In this document: piece by piece, positions 34,790-47,286 of the stretch
Position numbering within the stretch: the stretch's first letter is position 1
How the letters are laid out: every line of letters starts with the position of its first letter
DNA from: Paguma larvata
Taxonomy: Eukaryota > Chordata > Mammalia > Carnivora > Viverridae
NCBI GenBank assembly: GCA_030068075.1
Contig: CM057836.1
Span: 68,237,788 to 68,301,787, forward strand
Direction: 5' to 3'
Length of the DNA: 64,000 bases
Translations under genes and position numbers: made by a program
The notes under the pieces: generated by a model
Told to the model about the DNA's origin: nothing
The model's database searches: none
Seen by the model: only the letters and a program-made list of their open reading frames with translations

Positions 34790-37272
34790 AAATGGTTACC
34801 TTTGTCCACAAGTGTGCAGATGACCTCCTAACTTTGAAAGCCAATTCTAACGGGAGAAAATTGGCAGATTTTCTTAGGCAGATAGAAGAAGAAATAAATG
34901 GTCACTTAACTACACACTGCAAAGGGCCTAGCATTAGATTGTGTTTCGTTTCTTTTCATGGAAGTAGGATTGGTGGACCCTGCCCCTGGGGGCTCCAGAA
35001 TATTGGATTCTGACACTGTAATGGGGCAGAAGTATAGTCTCAGAAGAAAATTTTTCCCAGAGTCATAACTGCAGGTGGTATAGGGTCTTGTGGATGCAGC
35101 TCCGTAATACTGAAATATTATTCACTTGCATTTCGTTATTATTTTAAATGAAATGCCTGTTGGCGTGAGGATTTACTCTGAGTGCGTGCTTGTTGGGTTT
35201 AGTAAAGTGTTTCTGTCCAATTATTGATATGCAAGAATGTTTAGTCAAATGGAGAAGTTCCCACTAGTGGCTCAAAAGCTTGATGCAGCACTTTAAAAGT
35301 CATGAATGTCCTAAAATAATGGATCAGAGATTAGCATAAAAAATGCCTCCTTTTGTACATTCTTGGCATCCCTGACGAATCCTGAACCATGTCATGTTTC
35401 TGTTAAAATGATAACGTTTTTAAATCCATTTAAATCCAGCAGAAAATCATGTTACTTGAAATGTGTGGACCAAATGATTTTGTAAAGTAAATCGTTCTCT
35501 AGAATATATTTTTAACTCTGGATATTTTACATTCAATTTTTATATCAAATTTTTGTTTATAAGTTTTTCTTGGAATTGTTCAAACTTGTGCCTAATGATC
35601 CAACTGAAGCTAAAATGTGAACAGACATATGTTGTTCTCAGTACTGTCAAAATGTCAGTCGATTTATTCATAGTATTATTTTAAATGCCCCATTATGCTT
35701 TGAGTCTGGAGTCATATTTTGGAATATTTCCTTTATCTTAAGTTTTAAGCATCTAGAGGTTAGAGACTGTGAATTTTTACTATTACAGAGCCAACAACCA
35801 TACCACACCCAATTAAGCAATCCATAAGTGCATGTTTAGAGATAAGTTCCGTTCCAAGAGAAAAGAATCACCCCGAGTGAACTTGGGAATGTTTTCCTGG
35901 AAGAATTGACTTTTAAACAAGAGATTTTAAAGACACCAAAATGTTGAGCTGAGACAAAAGTACAAACCAATGAATACTGTTTTTGTTTTTGTTTTAAAGG
36001 ATGAAAAACATTTTTATTTGCCTTTCAACTTCTTCATTAAATTATTACTTGGAATGTCTTCTCTCTGTAGTTAGTAGTGACTTCCTGGGCATAACTCTGA
36101 CTGTGTCCACTAATGTATCAGCCCTTGTATCTTTAAAGGCAAAGTTCAATGAATAGTCAGTCTTTATAAAAGTTTTTGTTAGTTATTATCAAAGTCATAA
36201 ATATGGAAATTTAGGAATTCCCAAAGCATATATTAATGGAATGACAACTCTAACATTTGATTACTAACAATAAAGTTGTTTTTCAGATCATAATAAAACA
36301 TAAGAGTTTGAAGAAATCTTTCTAGAATCTTAATGCAGCAGGTAGTTGAGAAACACAAATCTAAGGAAAAGATGAGATAATCTCAGGAGGAAAAAAATGT
36401 TAGAATCTCACTATTGCTGAGATTCTGGTTGTCCTCTGAGGCTTCACAGGATAAAGAATGATTCTGTCTGTCATTGTTGGAGAATCCTATTCATCTGGGA
36501 TGCTTGTATTAACTGACTATATAGACTATATTATGAAATGGCTTGGGTGGAGATTGAAATGCAGAAAAGGAAACATTCTTACCACACAGGAAATCAGACT
36601 GTCTTGGAGCTATAATGAAGCAAATTATATTGTCTGTTTACATTCTCTTTAATTTAATTTGTGCTTAAGGGTGAGATTGGGGTAGGGGATGGGGAGGCAT
36701 CATTCTTAGACTTAGAAATTTATAAACTAAGAGTGAAGACAAGGCAAGAGAAGAAACACTTGTGGTCTATAGGAAAAAAGTAAGTGTATAAAATTGTGTT
36801 TATTTTGTGCTTGCTTTTATTTGCTTGCTTTAGTTCAGATACCAATAAGGTAGTTTAGAAATTTCACTGGTGATTAAGGATAGGGAGAAAAAATGTCCTG
36901 TATAATAATTGACAGTATAACAAGAATTTCATAAATGGTAAGAGAGTATTTCTGGATGAGAAGCCGGAGATACATCCAAATTATCTGGTGCTTTCGTGAG
37001 GAAATAGGACTTGGGTCATTGGGGCTCCATTGCAGTTTAATGGTCTGCTTTTTTAGGCAAAGATTCTTACAAAATCTGGTATTACAATATATATATTAAA
37101 TGCATGGCTTTAATCAGTTGATTACATGCCATTTTGAAGTTATTACCATTTCCTTCATGATATTTAATTTTTGTCTGACTTATGCAACACATGTAGTAGA
37201 AATTGCATGAACATTATTTTATTAAAAATACTTCCAAGAAAAATGCACAATCAGCTAAAATACAGCCTCAAA
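34790..37272. other. Unique sequence, repeat-poor, no gene seen
   Basis: Nearly 2.5 kb without a recognised transposon. No open frame over 64 codons begins within it. Complex, moderately AT-rich sequence. Could hold conserved noncoding elements, but only an alignment could tell. Confidence 0.45.
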
Positions 37273-37285
37273 AATAAACATATAC

Positions 37286-37708
37286 TGGGCACCTAGGGTG
37301 GCTCAGTAGTTGTGGTGTCCGACTTTGGCTCAGGTCGTGATCTCCTGACTCGTGAGTTTGAGCCCCAAGTCAGGCTCTGTGCTGACAGCTAAGAGCCTGG
37401 AGCCTGCTTTGGATTCTTTGTCTCCCTCTCTCTCTCCTTCAAAAATAAATAAATATTAGGGACGCCTGGGTGGCTCAGTTGGTTGAGCGTCCAACTTCGG
37501 CTCAGGTCATGATCTAACGGTCTGTGGGTTCGAGCCCCACATCGGGCTCTGCGCTGACAACTCAGAGCCTGGGGCCTGCTTCACATTCTGTGTCTCCCTC
37601 TCTCTCTGCCCCTCCCCCACTCATGCTCTGTCTCTCTCTATCTCAAAAATAAATAAACATTAACTTTTTTAAAAAAATAATAAAAAATAAATATTAAAAA
37701 ATAAAATA
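37286..37708 (+). mobile_element. Feline CAN-SINE, host of a nested SINE
   Basis: First SINE body 37286-37458 (GGCACCTAGGGTGGCTCAG to AAAAATAAATAAATATTA), with its tail continuing after the nested insertion to 37708. The outer target duplications AATAAACATATAC at 37273-37285 and 37709-37721 bracket both SINEs, so this one landed first. Confidence 0.9.
37459..37681 (+). mobile_element. Feline CAN-SINE nested in the tail of another
   Basis: Complete, consensus-like head GGGACGCCTGGGTGGCTCAG with A-box and GGGTTCGAGCCCC B-box, body, CT stretch and A-tail. Inner target duplications, allowing for tail slippage, are AAAAATAAATAWATATTA at 37441-37458 and AAAAAATAAATATTA at 37682-37696. Inserted into the A-rich tail of the older SINE. 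Confidence 0.92.
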
Positions 37709-37721
37709 AATAAACATATAC

Positions 37722-39754
37722 ATTTTTGTGTGACATACATACAGTAACTGTTGTTTTGCTACTTCAGAGAATTCTACAAAGTTAAAAAAAATTAAAATAA
37801 GATGATAAGCATATTATTCAACTGTATTAAATATCCTCAAGTGAGCTCATGTAAATGTGTTGAATTTTATACTTCAAACTATTTGAGTTGCTTCAGTACA
37901 GATATTTGGGGGCTTTTTAGTAAGTAAGCTTAATCTCTCTCTCTGTCACTCTCTCTTTTAAATAGATGCTTTTTTAGGAATGATGATGAAATTTTAATAT
38001 TCCAATGAGTATTTTTCTATAAGACAACAGAATCATTAGAGGGGAAAAAACATAACATGTTTTCTTAAAAATTCTATACAAGTGAAAATACTAAGTCTAA
38101 CACTACTCACATTGATGTTGAGCTTTATTGTATTTTAATTGAGTATATTAATCAGATCTTCACAGGAAAAAAGCATAAGCCGATCTGAAAGTTAATTTAG
38201 CAGGCAGGTTGTATGGGGTTACCTTACTAGGTAGCCTAGATAATAAGAATGGCCACTGGCACTTGGCTTGCTCTTTGGCAGTGTTCTGTTGCAGTTTTTG
38301 TGCTGCTCGTGGGTGAGCAAAAGACATTTGTGTCGAGCAGAGTGTGACTCCAGCTGTGTGACTCAGCTCAGGGCCATGGAAACTCGACCTTGTCCTTCCT
38401 TCTGCCAAAGTACCTCAGTTTAGAACAAATGGCCTGGAAATCCTCCCCCTCATTGCTTCTGCCACCCCCAACCCTGTCCCACCTGGAATTTGAGGTCAAA
38501 AAACAGGCCAATTTATGTAGTGAGCTCATCCCCCTGAACGAAGGTGAAGGGATTTGCACTTATAGCTTCTGAGAACACAGGATTAGCTTGGGAGCTCACT
38601 GAGCTTAGCTACTACACTGCACCAGTGTTTCAGATTCAGCTTGTATTGATTCTCTCTTATGAAACATTCTGGAAGAAGAGGTAGAATTCAGCTATGGGTG
38701 GTGCAGGTCATTTATTTCAGGCCTTCTAGCTGGCAGCTTCTGTTTCTATCCTTTTCCCTCCCCTGCAAAGGAAGAAGAATATAGCTTTGCCTGTGAAAAC
38801 ATTTAACTCCCTATGCCCTTTCTGTGTCTCACTGGATAATAATAATAAGTGTTAAGAGTTACAAATTAAAGCATAAAGCAAAATATAATATCTGAAGACA
38901 GATCATTTGGACTTAAGTTGCAGGAGTTAAATAAATAGAATAAGAAGGAAACAAGGTTTCACCACAGACTAGAGAGTGTGGATTAACAAATGATGCTAAC
39001 AATAATGGAGATGAGGAGGATTGAAGTATTGTAGAGTTTGAATTGCTATAGTATAGAAACAAGAAATATTCTTCTGTGGCTAAAGGAAGTGAAGTAGTTG
39101 TACCACAGCTTATTACTGAGATTTTAATAATACCTTCCACTAATAAATTTTTGGCAAGAACAGAGCACAAAAAAGAGAGTGGTGTTCTCAAATTGTCAAG
39201 TAATTGTATTGTTCTTTATTTGACAATATGAGGACAAGTCTCCTTTTTGTCCCAGTTTATAGGGCACTGAATTGAGCCTCCTCACGCTGTCCCTGACACA
39301 GAAGCTACTCTGCCAAAGTGCAGACGCATCTTACTTGACACTCTTCTTTCCTGCTTGGGCCCGCTGCTTTTGTACCAGGGAAGTTTTCGCTGTGTATCAG
39401 CCTGTATTTATGGGTTGGCATTTGGAATATGGGAAGCTCAACTAATGATCAAGGATAGGTCAGGACGAGTTAGGCATTGTAAGTGGAAAATCATATTCCT
39501 CTGTCTCGCTCTGAAAGGGTGTGAAGAGCACAGGAGATTCAAGACCGCATTTACAAGTCGACTTACTTCCTTTTTTTTTTTTTTGAAAGTTATACATATC
39601 ACAAGAGCCTCTGAACTTCTTTGTAAACGCTCTATAAAGCCGAGCTCATTTTGATGTCATTACTCTCCTGATACTTTTCTGACTTTGAAGTTTATGTTTT
39701 TATCTTCGACTTCTTTTTAAATAGGAAAATCAATATCATGAGCAGCTTGTATTG
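37722..39754. other. Unique sequence, no gene seen
   Basis: Several 60-99-codon frames on both strands between 38160 and 39654 overlap each other and have no recognisable domain. A T14 run lies near 39571. No transposon recognised. Confidence 0.5.
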
Positions 39755-39815
39755 GTCTTTCCAGTGCCTGGCATGATGGTAGGCACATGACGTGACAAAT
39801 ATTGCATGAATACTT
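39755..39815 (+). mobile_element. L2 3'-end fragment
   Basis: CCAGTGCCTGGCATGATGGT followed by AGGCACATGACGTG matches the L2 terminal region (CAGTGCCTGGCACATAGTAGGC). Short. Confidence 0.5.
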
Positions 39816-40139
39816 CTTCTCATTATCAGCAGTTTGCCCTAGATGATGCTGAAAACCCTGTGATACATTCCTCTTTATATCTTGAGGGCGCCAGTTCTAG
39901 AAATCCTCACCTTTTAGGGTAAGGACTGGGCTCATGCATTTGTGCATTAGACAGGAACATCAAGGAGTTTTGATTCATTGTCTGTAGATTTAATTTGAAG
40001 AAAGTTTGTATCTCAAAAAGTTTGTACTCCCAGGACTGTTCCTCAGCTGGCAGTACCACAGTTGACTAGTATTTCTTTATTGTCTATTATATGCTCATAT
40101 CTGTGCTGTTATGGGGGATTGCAAAATTTTAATATTTTA

Positions 40140-40350
40140 AAATATACTCTCGCATTCTCTAATACCTTTGTCTTGCTTTAGCAGTTATTATAACCTGACC
40201 TTTTGTTGTCTACTTATATGTTTTGTTATCATCTGGGCCTGCCCCCTCCAATAAAATTTTGGCAGGGCAGAGACTTTCTCTGTTTTCTGAATTATATCCA
40301 GTTGACTAGGATCTACTAGGTGCTCAGAAAGTAATTACTGAATGAATTAA
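40140..40350 (+). mobile_element. L2 LINE 3' end
   Basis: GGCAGGGCAGAGACTTTCTC, then ACTAGGTGCTCAGAAAGTAA and TTACTGAATGAATTAAT follow the L2 3' UTR end. Confidence 0.65.
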
Positions 40351-40559
40351 TTATAAGTGTCCTAAGGTTCACCCCAAACACATGTATTCCTCAAATAGCC
40401 CATAACCCATTACTAAGCATCCATGGAAACTCATAGAATCCTTTTAAATACTTTCTTCATGAAAATACCCCCTACGACCTAAGGTTCTAACCAAAACTCA
40501 TTATTATCAATAATCTATCTCCAAATTTATCTTCCTATATATTTCCTGAATTACTATTC

Positions 40560-40830
40560 ATATTTTCATCTGTATGTTTCGCTTATATTTCTTGCTTTAC
40601 TGGAAATAGCCTAATTCTACACATTGATTTATTCAAATATACAGACCTGGTTCAAATCCCTTCTTCTCTTGGCAGCTTCTACTGACAGCTCAGCTCACAG
40701 TGAACTTTTCTCTCAACTCATATTTTTGTTTAAAAATTATTCAGGTATTTCCATATAGGCAACTAAATTGTAAGTTTCTTGAAGATAAAGGTAATTTTAT
40801 TCATTCATTCATTTATTCATTCACTCCTTT
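40560..40830 (+). mobile_element. Possible L2 fragment with (TCAT)n
   Basis: AACTAAATTGTAAGTTTCTTGAAGATAAAGG-type wording near 40765 fits the L2 region CTGTAAGCTCCTTGAGGGCA. It is followed by TCAT tetranucleotide repeats at 40799-40827. Confidence 0.5.
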
Positions 40831-41134
40831 ACCATAAATTCTTAAGCAGTTGAGTTGTATTGGGACTTTGTATTTTTGGAGAATAATTCTGACAATAACA
40901 TAAGGTGAATGGCATAGGGAGTGGAGGTGCAAGTTAAAGATCATCAGAAAGTTTCTTGTGGTGACTTCCTTGGTTTCCCCATGTGATGTCTCTTCCAGAA
41001 TAATGGAACTCAGCCTTCCATCTCTTTAGAACCATCTGTGGCTTCTTTCTTCCCGCTACATCTATCTCAGTCAGCTCTGAAATTGCATTGTCACTTACTT
41101 TGATGATGCCCGTGACTGGTTGAGTTCAGAGATT

Positions 41135-41225
41135 TCATGAGTATCACCACGTGCTAGGCTGAGATAAGTACCAAGGATTCAAATATAATTAAGACATGTT
41201 CCCTGAAAGCTAGGACCTAGAAGGC
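41135..41225 (-). mobile_element. L2 3' end, antisense
   Basis: ACGTGCTAGGCTGAGATAAG and CAAGGATTCAAATATAATTA, then AAGACATGTTCCCTGAAAGC match the antisense L2 terminus. Confidence 0.55.
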
Positions 41226-41929
41226 CTATACTTTATCTTGACACCGTACTTGCGAATATTGTGGATACACATGGAATACTGAAGGCTTGAGGAACAGACC
41301 TTTTGAAGTTAAACATGGTTTACTTCCATTGGCACTTATAGACCATTTTAAGCTAGAAACTGCTCTCTCCACAAGTCTCTGCTGCTCTAGAGTATTGAGC
41401 ATTCACCTACATTTAAAGAATGGACTGAATTCATTTCCTATAATTGAGATTTTTTAAAATTTAATTCACAACAATGATAGTTGAGTTTCTCTGAAGTATG
41501 CATCTCTAATCACCAGCCATAATGTAATAGATGTGCCTAGAAATTAATCATGAATCCAAGCAATGGCAAAGCCCATATTAAGATGAGTCCCAGACCACAT
41601 CAGAGCTTCTCTGTGAGATGTACCCAAGTCTAATGTAACTGAGTGGATCAATAGCAAGAAAAGCCACTTAGTGGAACCAGGCAGGATTCACTGATGCATG
41701 CGTGAAATTTATGCTATTCTTGAAAGGAAAAAAAAAAGAAACAACTATCTGTACCTATCCATACATACATGCAGACATTTATACGCACAATTGCAAAGTT
41801 GGAAAAAAAATTCTTCTTCTGAAGTAAAAAAATAGGCCCTATTTTCTGAGACGGATTATTAAGACTTAAAAAAATCGTATATACCTTCTTAAATTTAGCT
41901 AAACTTCCGCGATGTTTATATAATGCTAT

Positions 41930-42480
41930 TGTCCTGAGAAATCTTGTTCACCTGCCCGAGCACAACAAACCCAACCAGCATATGTTTCAAAGCAGCTGCT
42001 AATGGCAGCATCTGATTGAAAGTCCTGCACTACAGATACAAGGAAGTACAAGTTAAGCCACACTGCTGCGGAATACAAATGACCTTTATTAGTGACTTTC
42101 TGGCTGCCTTGGCTTCTAACCCCCCTGGCAGACAGTCCAATTCCCAGACATTATTTGTTCAGCATTGGATTTGGATTTTTGATTTCTGAATTCTGTGCAT
42201 GGTACTGAACTAATTTTTCTTTATTTTATCTAGGCTGTCTGTTTTTGACAATGCACGGTCATGTTAATTTCCCATTTTTTCCCCAAAGCAGATTTCCAGA
42301 TTTTGCAGAGTTTCATGGCAATGATTTTTGAAGGCTTTACGAAAGTATAAATTTTCTTTATCATCCTAATAAGGCTTGACAAATGGTCCTAAAGGATCAG
42401 GTAGAATTTCCTTGTAGCTGAGTGAGTTGGTTGTAATCAGGCTGTTTCCAGGCAACGGGTCCCGTGGTTACTGGTTTCTT
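41930..42480. promoter_or_regulatory. Candidate conserved noncoding block (inference)
   Basis: Repeat-free, balanced-complexity sequence with several transcription-factor-like words: CAGCTG-containing AGCAGCTGCTAATGG (E-box), GACCTTTATTAG, GGTCATGTTAATTTCCC and SOX-like ACAATG. No coding signal. Called only from texture. Conservation across mammals would be the test. Confidence 0.25.
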
Positions 42481-44149
42481 AATATCTCTCAAAGCTGGAA
42501 TCTCATTCTGCAAAGGGGTTAGAAACCTTGGGAAAATAAATATAGAGAAAGTGATTTCTCACTCCTTCTCTTTTGAACGAACCACTCTGTGAATTGTTTT
42601 TGACTGAGAAATTTATCCTACATTTGCATTTACAAAATGTATAATATTTCTATGAACAAGACTCCCAGAGAAATGAGGCCTTGCCCCAGGGGAATGATAC
42701 TAGTGCATTAGAGAGACAGCAGGTTTCCTGGCTGGAAATTAGGAGAATGTCTGTGATTGAGTTGGCTAACCCATCTGTGGTTCTATAGGCTTGCTTTGGC
42801 CTACTGTGGTTTAACTCTAGATTTCAAGGGCTGCCCTCTAGTGCTGGAAAAGATGCCTTTGGTGCTATCTAAAGCCTAGATACCTAGTGGTGGTGAGGAA
42901 AAAGGATTCACTGAAGCAGAATCCAGAAACGATAGCGTTTTCCCTCCACATTGGCAAAGCTTGGTAAATTGGTGTGAAAGAATAGTTACATTTATTTTTT
43001 TACTTTTTTTTTCCTCTGCTCACTTTTAGGACAACATGAAGTGTTAACACTTGCCACTTGATTTATTTTTTAGAAAGTTAGTTTAGCTGAGACTATGTCC
43101 TGAAAAATTCCAAGAAAAAGTTTTGGTCCTCAAGTTCAGGCTCTCTGTGGGTGTGTTGTTATTTGGAGGACTGTTGCTTTACCAGCTGATATTTTTGAAT
43201 CCAAATGCATTTTGGGAATTTGACGAGGGAGCGGATATAGGGTGTGAAGCTGAGGGAGCTGTGAACTATCAATATATAAGTCTCATTAGGACGTGTGAAC
43301 TTCCTACGTGGAGACTGTCATTGACCCAGCTGCAACCAGCCGTCTCTTCCGCATAAAATCTTCTCTGAGATTACTTCTCATTGGTAAATCCAAAAGACCT
43401 AGAGCTAACAGTGACATTAGAGACCTCCTATTCAGATGCTTTCCTGCTATAAATAAAGGAACAGAAGCCTATATAAGTAAGACTGGTTTCTTCCCTGAAG
43501 CGATATATTCGTTATTACCATTTTCAACTAATATTTGTAGCTCCTTATCTCAGAGTTCAGTGCCCTTTTCATTACAACATTCTACAAATGTCTTCTATTG
43601 TAGAAGAACCATAGTGCAGAGAACACTAAATAACAATTCTAACATTTCTTCTTATGCATCAACATGGAGAAACACATCATATTCTGAGAAAAGGAGTTGG
43701 CTACACCTTTGTAAAAATGCATAGTCCCCAGGCCTGGGCAGAAAGTCATGGCCAAAATCCTGTCTGGAATTAGAAATACGGTTAGTATCTTTGTTATTTG
43801 TCTTTATATCAGCAAATGAAGATTATGATAAATTATTAGCCAGGGTTATACAACCTGACAAAATGTAACACTCAAAATGATAAATCTGAATTCTTCTAAT
43901 GTCTCCTTAGTGCATAGCTACATATTTAGGCATGCTTATAATAAAACAAACATTGATTGCTTATCTTTATTTGTATTACATGTATGGCCCAGAGTTAGAA
44001 TGCATTAGTAACGTAAATTACACTGCGTAGGTAAATTCAAACAAGCTCAACATATGAAAATGTGAATACGTTATTCAAGGAGTGACTCATTTTAAAAGAA
44101 TATCTGCTGTTGAGCAGAGACATTTGCCGTAGCCTTGTAATACATTCAG
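42481..44149. other. Unique sequence, no gene seen
   Basis: Two overlapping frames (43123-43356, 77 codons; 43308-43724, 138 codons) show no recognised domain, and their composition matches the flanking noncoding DNA. No clear transposon. Confidence 0.45.
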
Positions 44150-44275
44150 AGATCTTCTCATCCACGAGGCTGTGACCTTCTCAAGGACAGGAACGATTTT
44201 CTATCCGTATTTGCATCCCCAGTGCCTTAGCACCATGCCAGAAATCTAGTAGTCACTATATTAATGTTCATTGAG
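44150..44275 (+). mobile_element. L2 LINE 3' end
   Basis: GAGGCTGTGACCTTCTCAAG and GACAGGAACGATTTTCTATC, then CATCCCCAGTGCCTTAGCAC follow the L2 3' UTR. Confidence 0.75.
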
Positions 44276-44324
44276 TTGTCTGATAGAAATTCTCTCTGCC
44301 AAATAAACATTTAGGACAGATTTA

Positions 44325-44480
44325 TTCGGTAAACCTTTATGGAAAATATGTATAACATCACACAAAATACTGGGCGCTTAGATTTTAAAATTAATGAATC
44401 CATTCTGCAGTCAAGTTTATAATGTAGTCACGGGAGAAGATGTAAAAATGACTGATTACAAGACAAGGTGATAGGTGCAA
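44325..44480 (-). mobile_element. Possible L2 fragment, antisense
   Basis: CATTCTGCAGTCAAGTTTAT, GACAAGGTGATAGGTGCAAC and spacing resemble the antisense L2 region following its terminus. Weak. Confidence 0.4.
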
Positions 44481-44524
44481 CAGTAAATATGTTATTGTGT
44501 AAAGCCAGTTAAACCAGTGTGTGA

Positions 44525-44548
44525 CACACACACACACACACACACACG
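44525..44548. repeat. (CA)n microsatellite
   Basis: About 12 CA units between GTGA and CGTGAC. Confidence 0.9.
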
Positions 44549-44552
44549 TGAC

Positions 44553-44755
44553 AGTTTTTAAAAATTTTTTAACGTTTATTTATTTTCGAGAGATAGAGCA
44601 CGAGCAGGGGAGAGAGACACAGAATCTGAAGCAGGCCTCCAGGCTATGCATGACTTGTCAGCACAGAGCCCGACACAGGGCTCGAACTCACAAACCGTGA
44701 GATCATGACCTGAGCCGAAGTCAAACGCTTAACCACTGAGCCACCCATACGCCAC
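44553..44755 (-). mobile_element. Feline CAN-SINE
   Basis: Minus-strand copy from TTTTTAACGTTTATTTATTT to the head GAGCCACCCATACGCCAC. Part of the GA-rich stretch is lost and about ten bases (TGCATGACTT-like) are inserted in the body near 44648. No clean target duplication seen. Confidence 0.92.
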
Positions 44756-46082
44756 TCACAAGACATTTTTAACTTTAGTATTTAAGGCAGACACTCTCCT
44801 AATGTCCATGTATTTTTCCCCACAGCTATGATAGCTGTGCCATCTCTAAATTTGACCAAGCAGAACCTAAACGAATTCCTGGGCGACTGTTCCTTGAAAT
44901 TAACTAGCCTACTTGTCCAAATTTTCATGATAGTCAGGATCAGAACTCCTTCATCTACTCATTGAATTCCAAGTATTTCATTAATTTTAACTTTACTTAG
45001 ATGCTTTTAAACAGTTTCTCTCTCTTTGAAACACCTTGACATGGACAGAAGTCTTGGTTCATTCCTTTAGAAGTATCTCCTAAGTACTGCTTGTTTCACT
45101 TGGTATGACTTTCACTAATTAGTATATTGCTTGCCGTTCAGTAATGCTGGAATTTCTATCCTGCCTAGCTGTGGGGATGGATGTGGAAGCATTGGTAATA
45201 ACTGGATTTGGTACCCTCTAGCGCATTATCCTCAGCCCCCATCTCCTGAAAGCATTCACACATCTCTCCAGCCTTCAGCCGATACCACAGCAATGTTTGG
45301 CAGGAATTTCTCTCCCTCCCATCTCCCCTGGAGCGGTGATGACAAGGAAGCAGGGAGAAGTGAGAAAAAATAGGCAAACACCTAGAAAGTGATACTGTTC
45401 TTTCTTGGTAACAACTTGCACTTGTCTTCCTCATATCTAAGAGGAAGTCTTTTCCTTTCTGTCTCTGAAACAAAACTTTCAAAAGGTTAAGTCAGTAGAA
45501 TTGTGTTACATTCCAGAATGTTTAGGTAGTTTCTCTTGTAAAGTGTACAATTTGGATTATGGACACAGGAAAACGTGGTAAAGTCTACTAGAATAAGAGA
45601 AGAAAATAACTTTTTTTTTTCTCTCAGATTAAGTATTGTGCCTCAAATGTCTTGCAAGGTAATTAAATTGCTTTCATGGAAAGAACTTATCTCTTGGTTG
45701 GTCAGAGCAGCTTTCACAGGTGCTGATCTGCTATTTATTTTCCCCTGCAAGTATCCACCCTAGACAAGTTGAAGCAGGAACTACCAGATGTTCACTTTGT
45801 TTAAATAACAGTAACGACAGCAGTTTATAGGCAGTTGAACTTTGAGGGAAGTTTCTCTGCAAATTCTACAAATATGTGATTAGTACCTTCAGCAGGAACT
45901 GTTACAGGCATACTCCCCTTAAGAGATGAGGTCCTTACTTCCATTGTTTACCAAAAAAATTGGCAAATCAAGCCTTTGCGCATTTTAGCAATTTAGCGGC
46001 CCTGAATTGTATTGATGTGATTTGATTTTCAGATTCATGACACTCACTCATTCACTTTTTCAGTGAGATTTTCTGAAGTACT
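44756..46082. other. Unique sequence, no gene seen
   Basis: Opposed frames at 45131-45373 (80 codons) and 45165-45482 (105 codons) overlap on opposite strands and neither has a recognisable domain. A pyrimidine tract and AG at 45611-45627 looks like a splice acceptor and CAAG/GTAAT at 45655-45663 like a donor, but only 31 bases lie between. Confidence 0.45.
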
Positions 46083-46290
46083 GTTGGAGACAGTGTGACA
46101 TAGTTTCTGCGTCTTTGTACCTAGACGTATGATAGTATAACTTTGGATACATTGCTTACCTTCTCTGAGTCTGTTTCCTCATCAGTAAAATGGATATAAT
46201 GATAAGCATATAACCATCTAGAACTTTTTTGTGTATGGGTGACAAGTGAGAATACCTTAAAAGGGCATAGCAGAATATGAGGTGTGTGTT
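46083..46290 (+). mobile_element. MIR SINE
   Basis: Sense MIR: GGATACATTGCTTACCTTCTC, CTGTTTCCTCATCAGTAAAA and ATGGATATAATGATAAGC follow the consensus. Its right end merges with a 50-bp sequence that is duplicated near 47.3 kb. Confidence 0.7.
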
Positions 46291-46323
46291 ACTTCTTTTT
46301 ACCTTCTCTGTAGCTGGAGCTGA
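46274..46323 (+). repeat. 50-bp direct repeat, copy A
   Basis: Starts AATATGAGGTGTGTGTTACT and ends AGCTGGAGCTGA. Copy B at 47327-47376 matches at 46 of 50 positions in the same orientation. Confidence 0.85.
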
Positions 46324-46479
46324 AATAGTTGCTAAAGGGTTGCCATCCTCCAGAAAGAATGTTTATCTTAAAAACTCAGCCTTAGTTTAGCTGGTGCTTT
46401 TAAAGGATGATTTGCTCATCATTTATTCAATTTGGAATTTTTTAGGAATGCATCTGATTTATGCTATGTTTCCCCATAA

Positions 46480-46575
46480 TTTTGTAGGGGCAGAGACTTC
46501 ATTTGCTCAGCATTGTATTCTCAGAGCCGCAGTGTGGCACATAGTAAATATTCAATAAATAAATATGGAAGGGAG
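46480..46575 (+). mobile_element. L2 LINE 3' end
   Basis: GGGGCAGAGACTTCATTTGC, then AGTGTGGCACATAGTAAATA and TTCAATAAATAAATATGG match the L2 terminus. Confidence 0.8.
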
Positions 46576-47226
46576 GAAAGAGGTAAGGAGAGAGATAGCT
46601 GGTGTCCCTGTTGGTCTATACGGGTTTTTGCCTCTAAATCTTTCCCTGGCCAGTGGAATAAAATGATCCCTAGAACAAAGAGATGTAGAGTGAGGAGACC
46701 CAGGAGTGATGTTTCTTCTTAAGCAAAAGGAAGTGCTGATGGACGTGGCAGAGCCTTAACCTTCTTTTAGTTCTAATGCTTTCCTGGGATGTGTCACGTG
46801 TCAGCTCAGTGGGAGTGTCATTGGAGGGGAAAGTAGGACACTCCTAAGTTCCAACAGGACCAAGTCAGTTGAGAATTTGTCATAATTCAATAAAAGGAGA
46901 TGTCCCCTTTATTTTTTATGGCAAAATTATTCTGTAGAAGTAACAGCAGGGAAGGCAGGTCGCTAGCTGCTATAGGCTTTTTCATTACTCTGTATAGGAG
47001 ATCTCATAACCAACTTCATAGGATGAAATATCACCTTCAACAGCAGAGTTACAGGATAAAAGCAGAGAACTCTGACATGTGCTGGAAGAAAAATGATCTC
47101 TTGGGCCCCTACTCTTTCTCCCTCCACACATGGACCTGGAAGCTAAATTGGAAATTTTGTTCCTAGGTTTACAAAAATTTTCAGCTTATTAATTTTAATG
47201 CATCAAGTATTTACTGAGTATTTACT
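46576..47226. other. Unique sequence, no gene seen
   Basis: An 88-codon frame at 46900-47166 has no recognisable domain. No transposon recognised. Confidence 0.45.
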
Positions 47227-47275
47227 ATATCAATAATAATAAAAATAATAGACAATAACAATAATAATATGAAGT
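47227..47275. repeat. (AAT)n-like trinucleotide repeat
   Basis: Interrupted AAT units with AAC and AGAC breaks. Confidence 0.85.
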
Positions 47276-47286
47276 AGGAGGAGGAA

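Noticed and set aside
34584..35013. Frames with Tyr-Ile repeats on both strands
   Set aside because: Translations of a TA/CA microsatellite.
43123..43724. Two overlapping frames of 77 and 138 codons
   Set aside because: No domain, no signal peptide of note, no splice context; within expectation for a 64-kb window.
45611..45663. Acceptor-like TTTTCTCTCAG and donor-like CAAG/GTAAT enclosing 31 bases, a possible micro-exon
   Set aside because: Such pairs arise often by chance in AT-rich DNA; no neighbouring exon or reading frame supports it.
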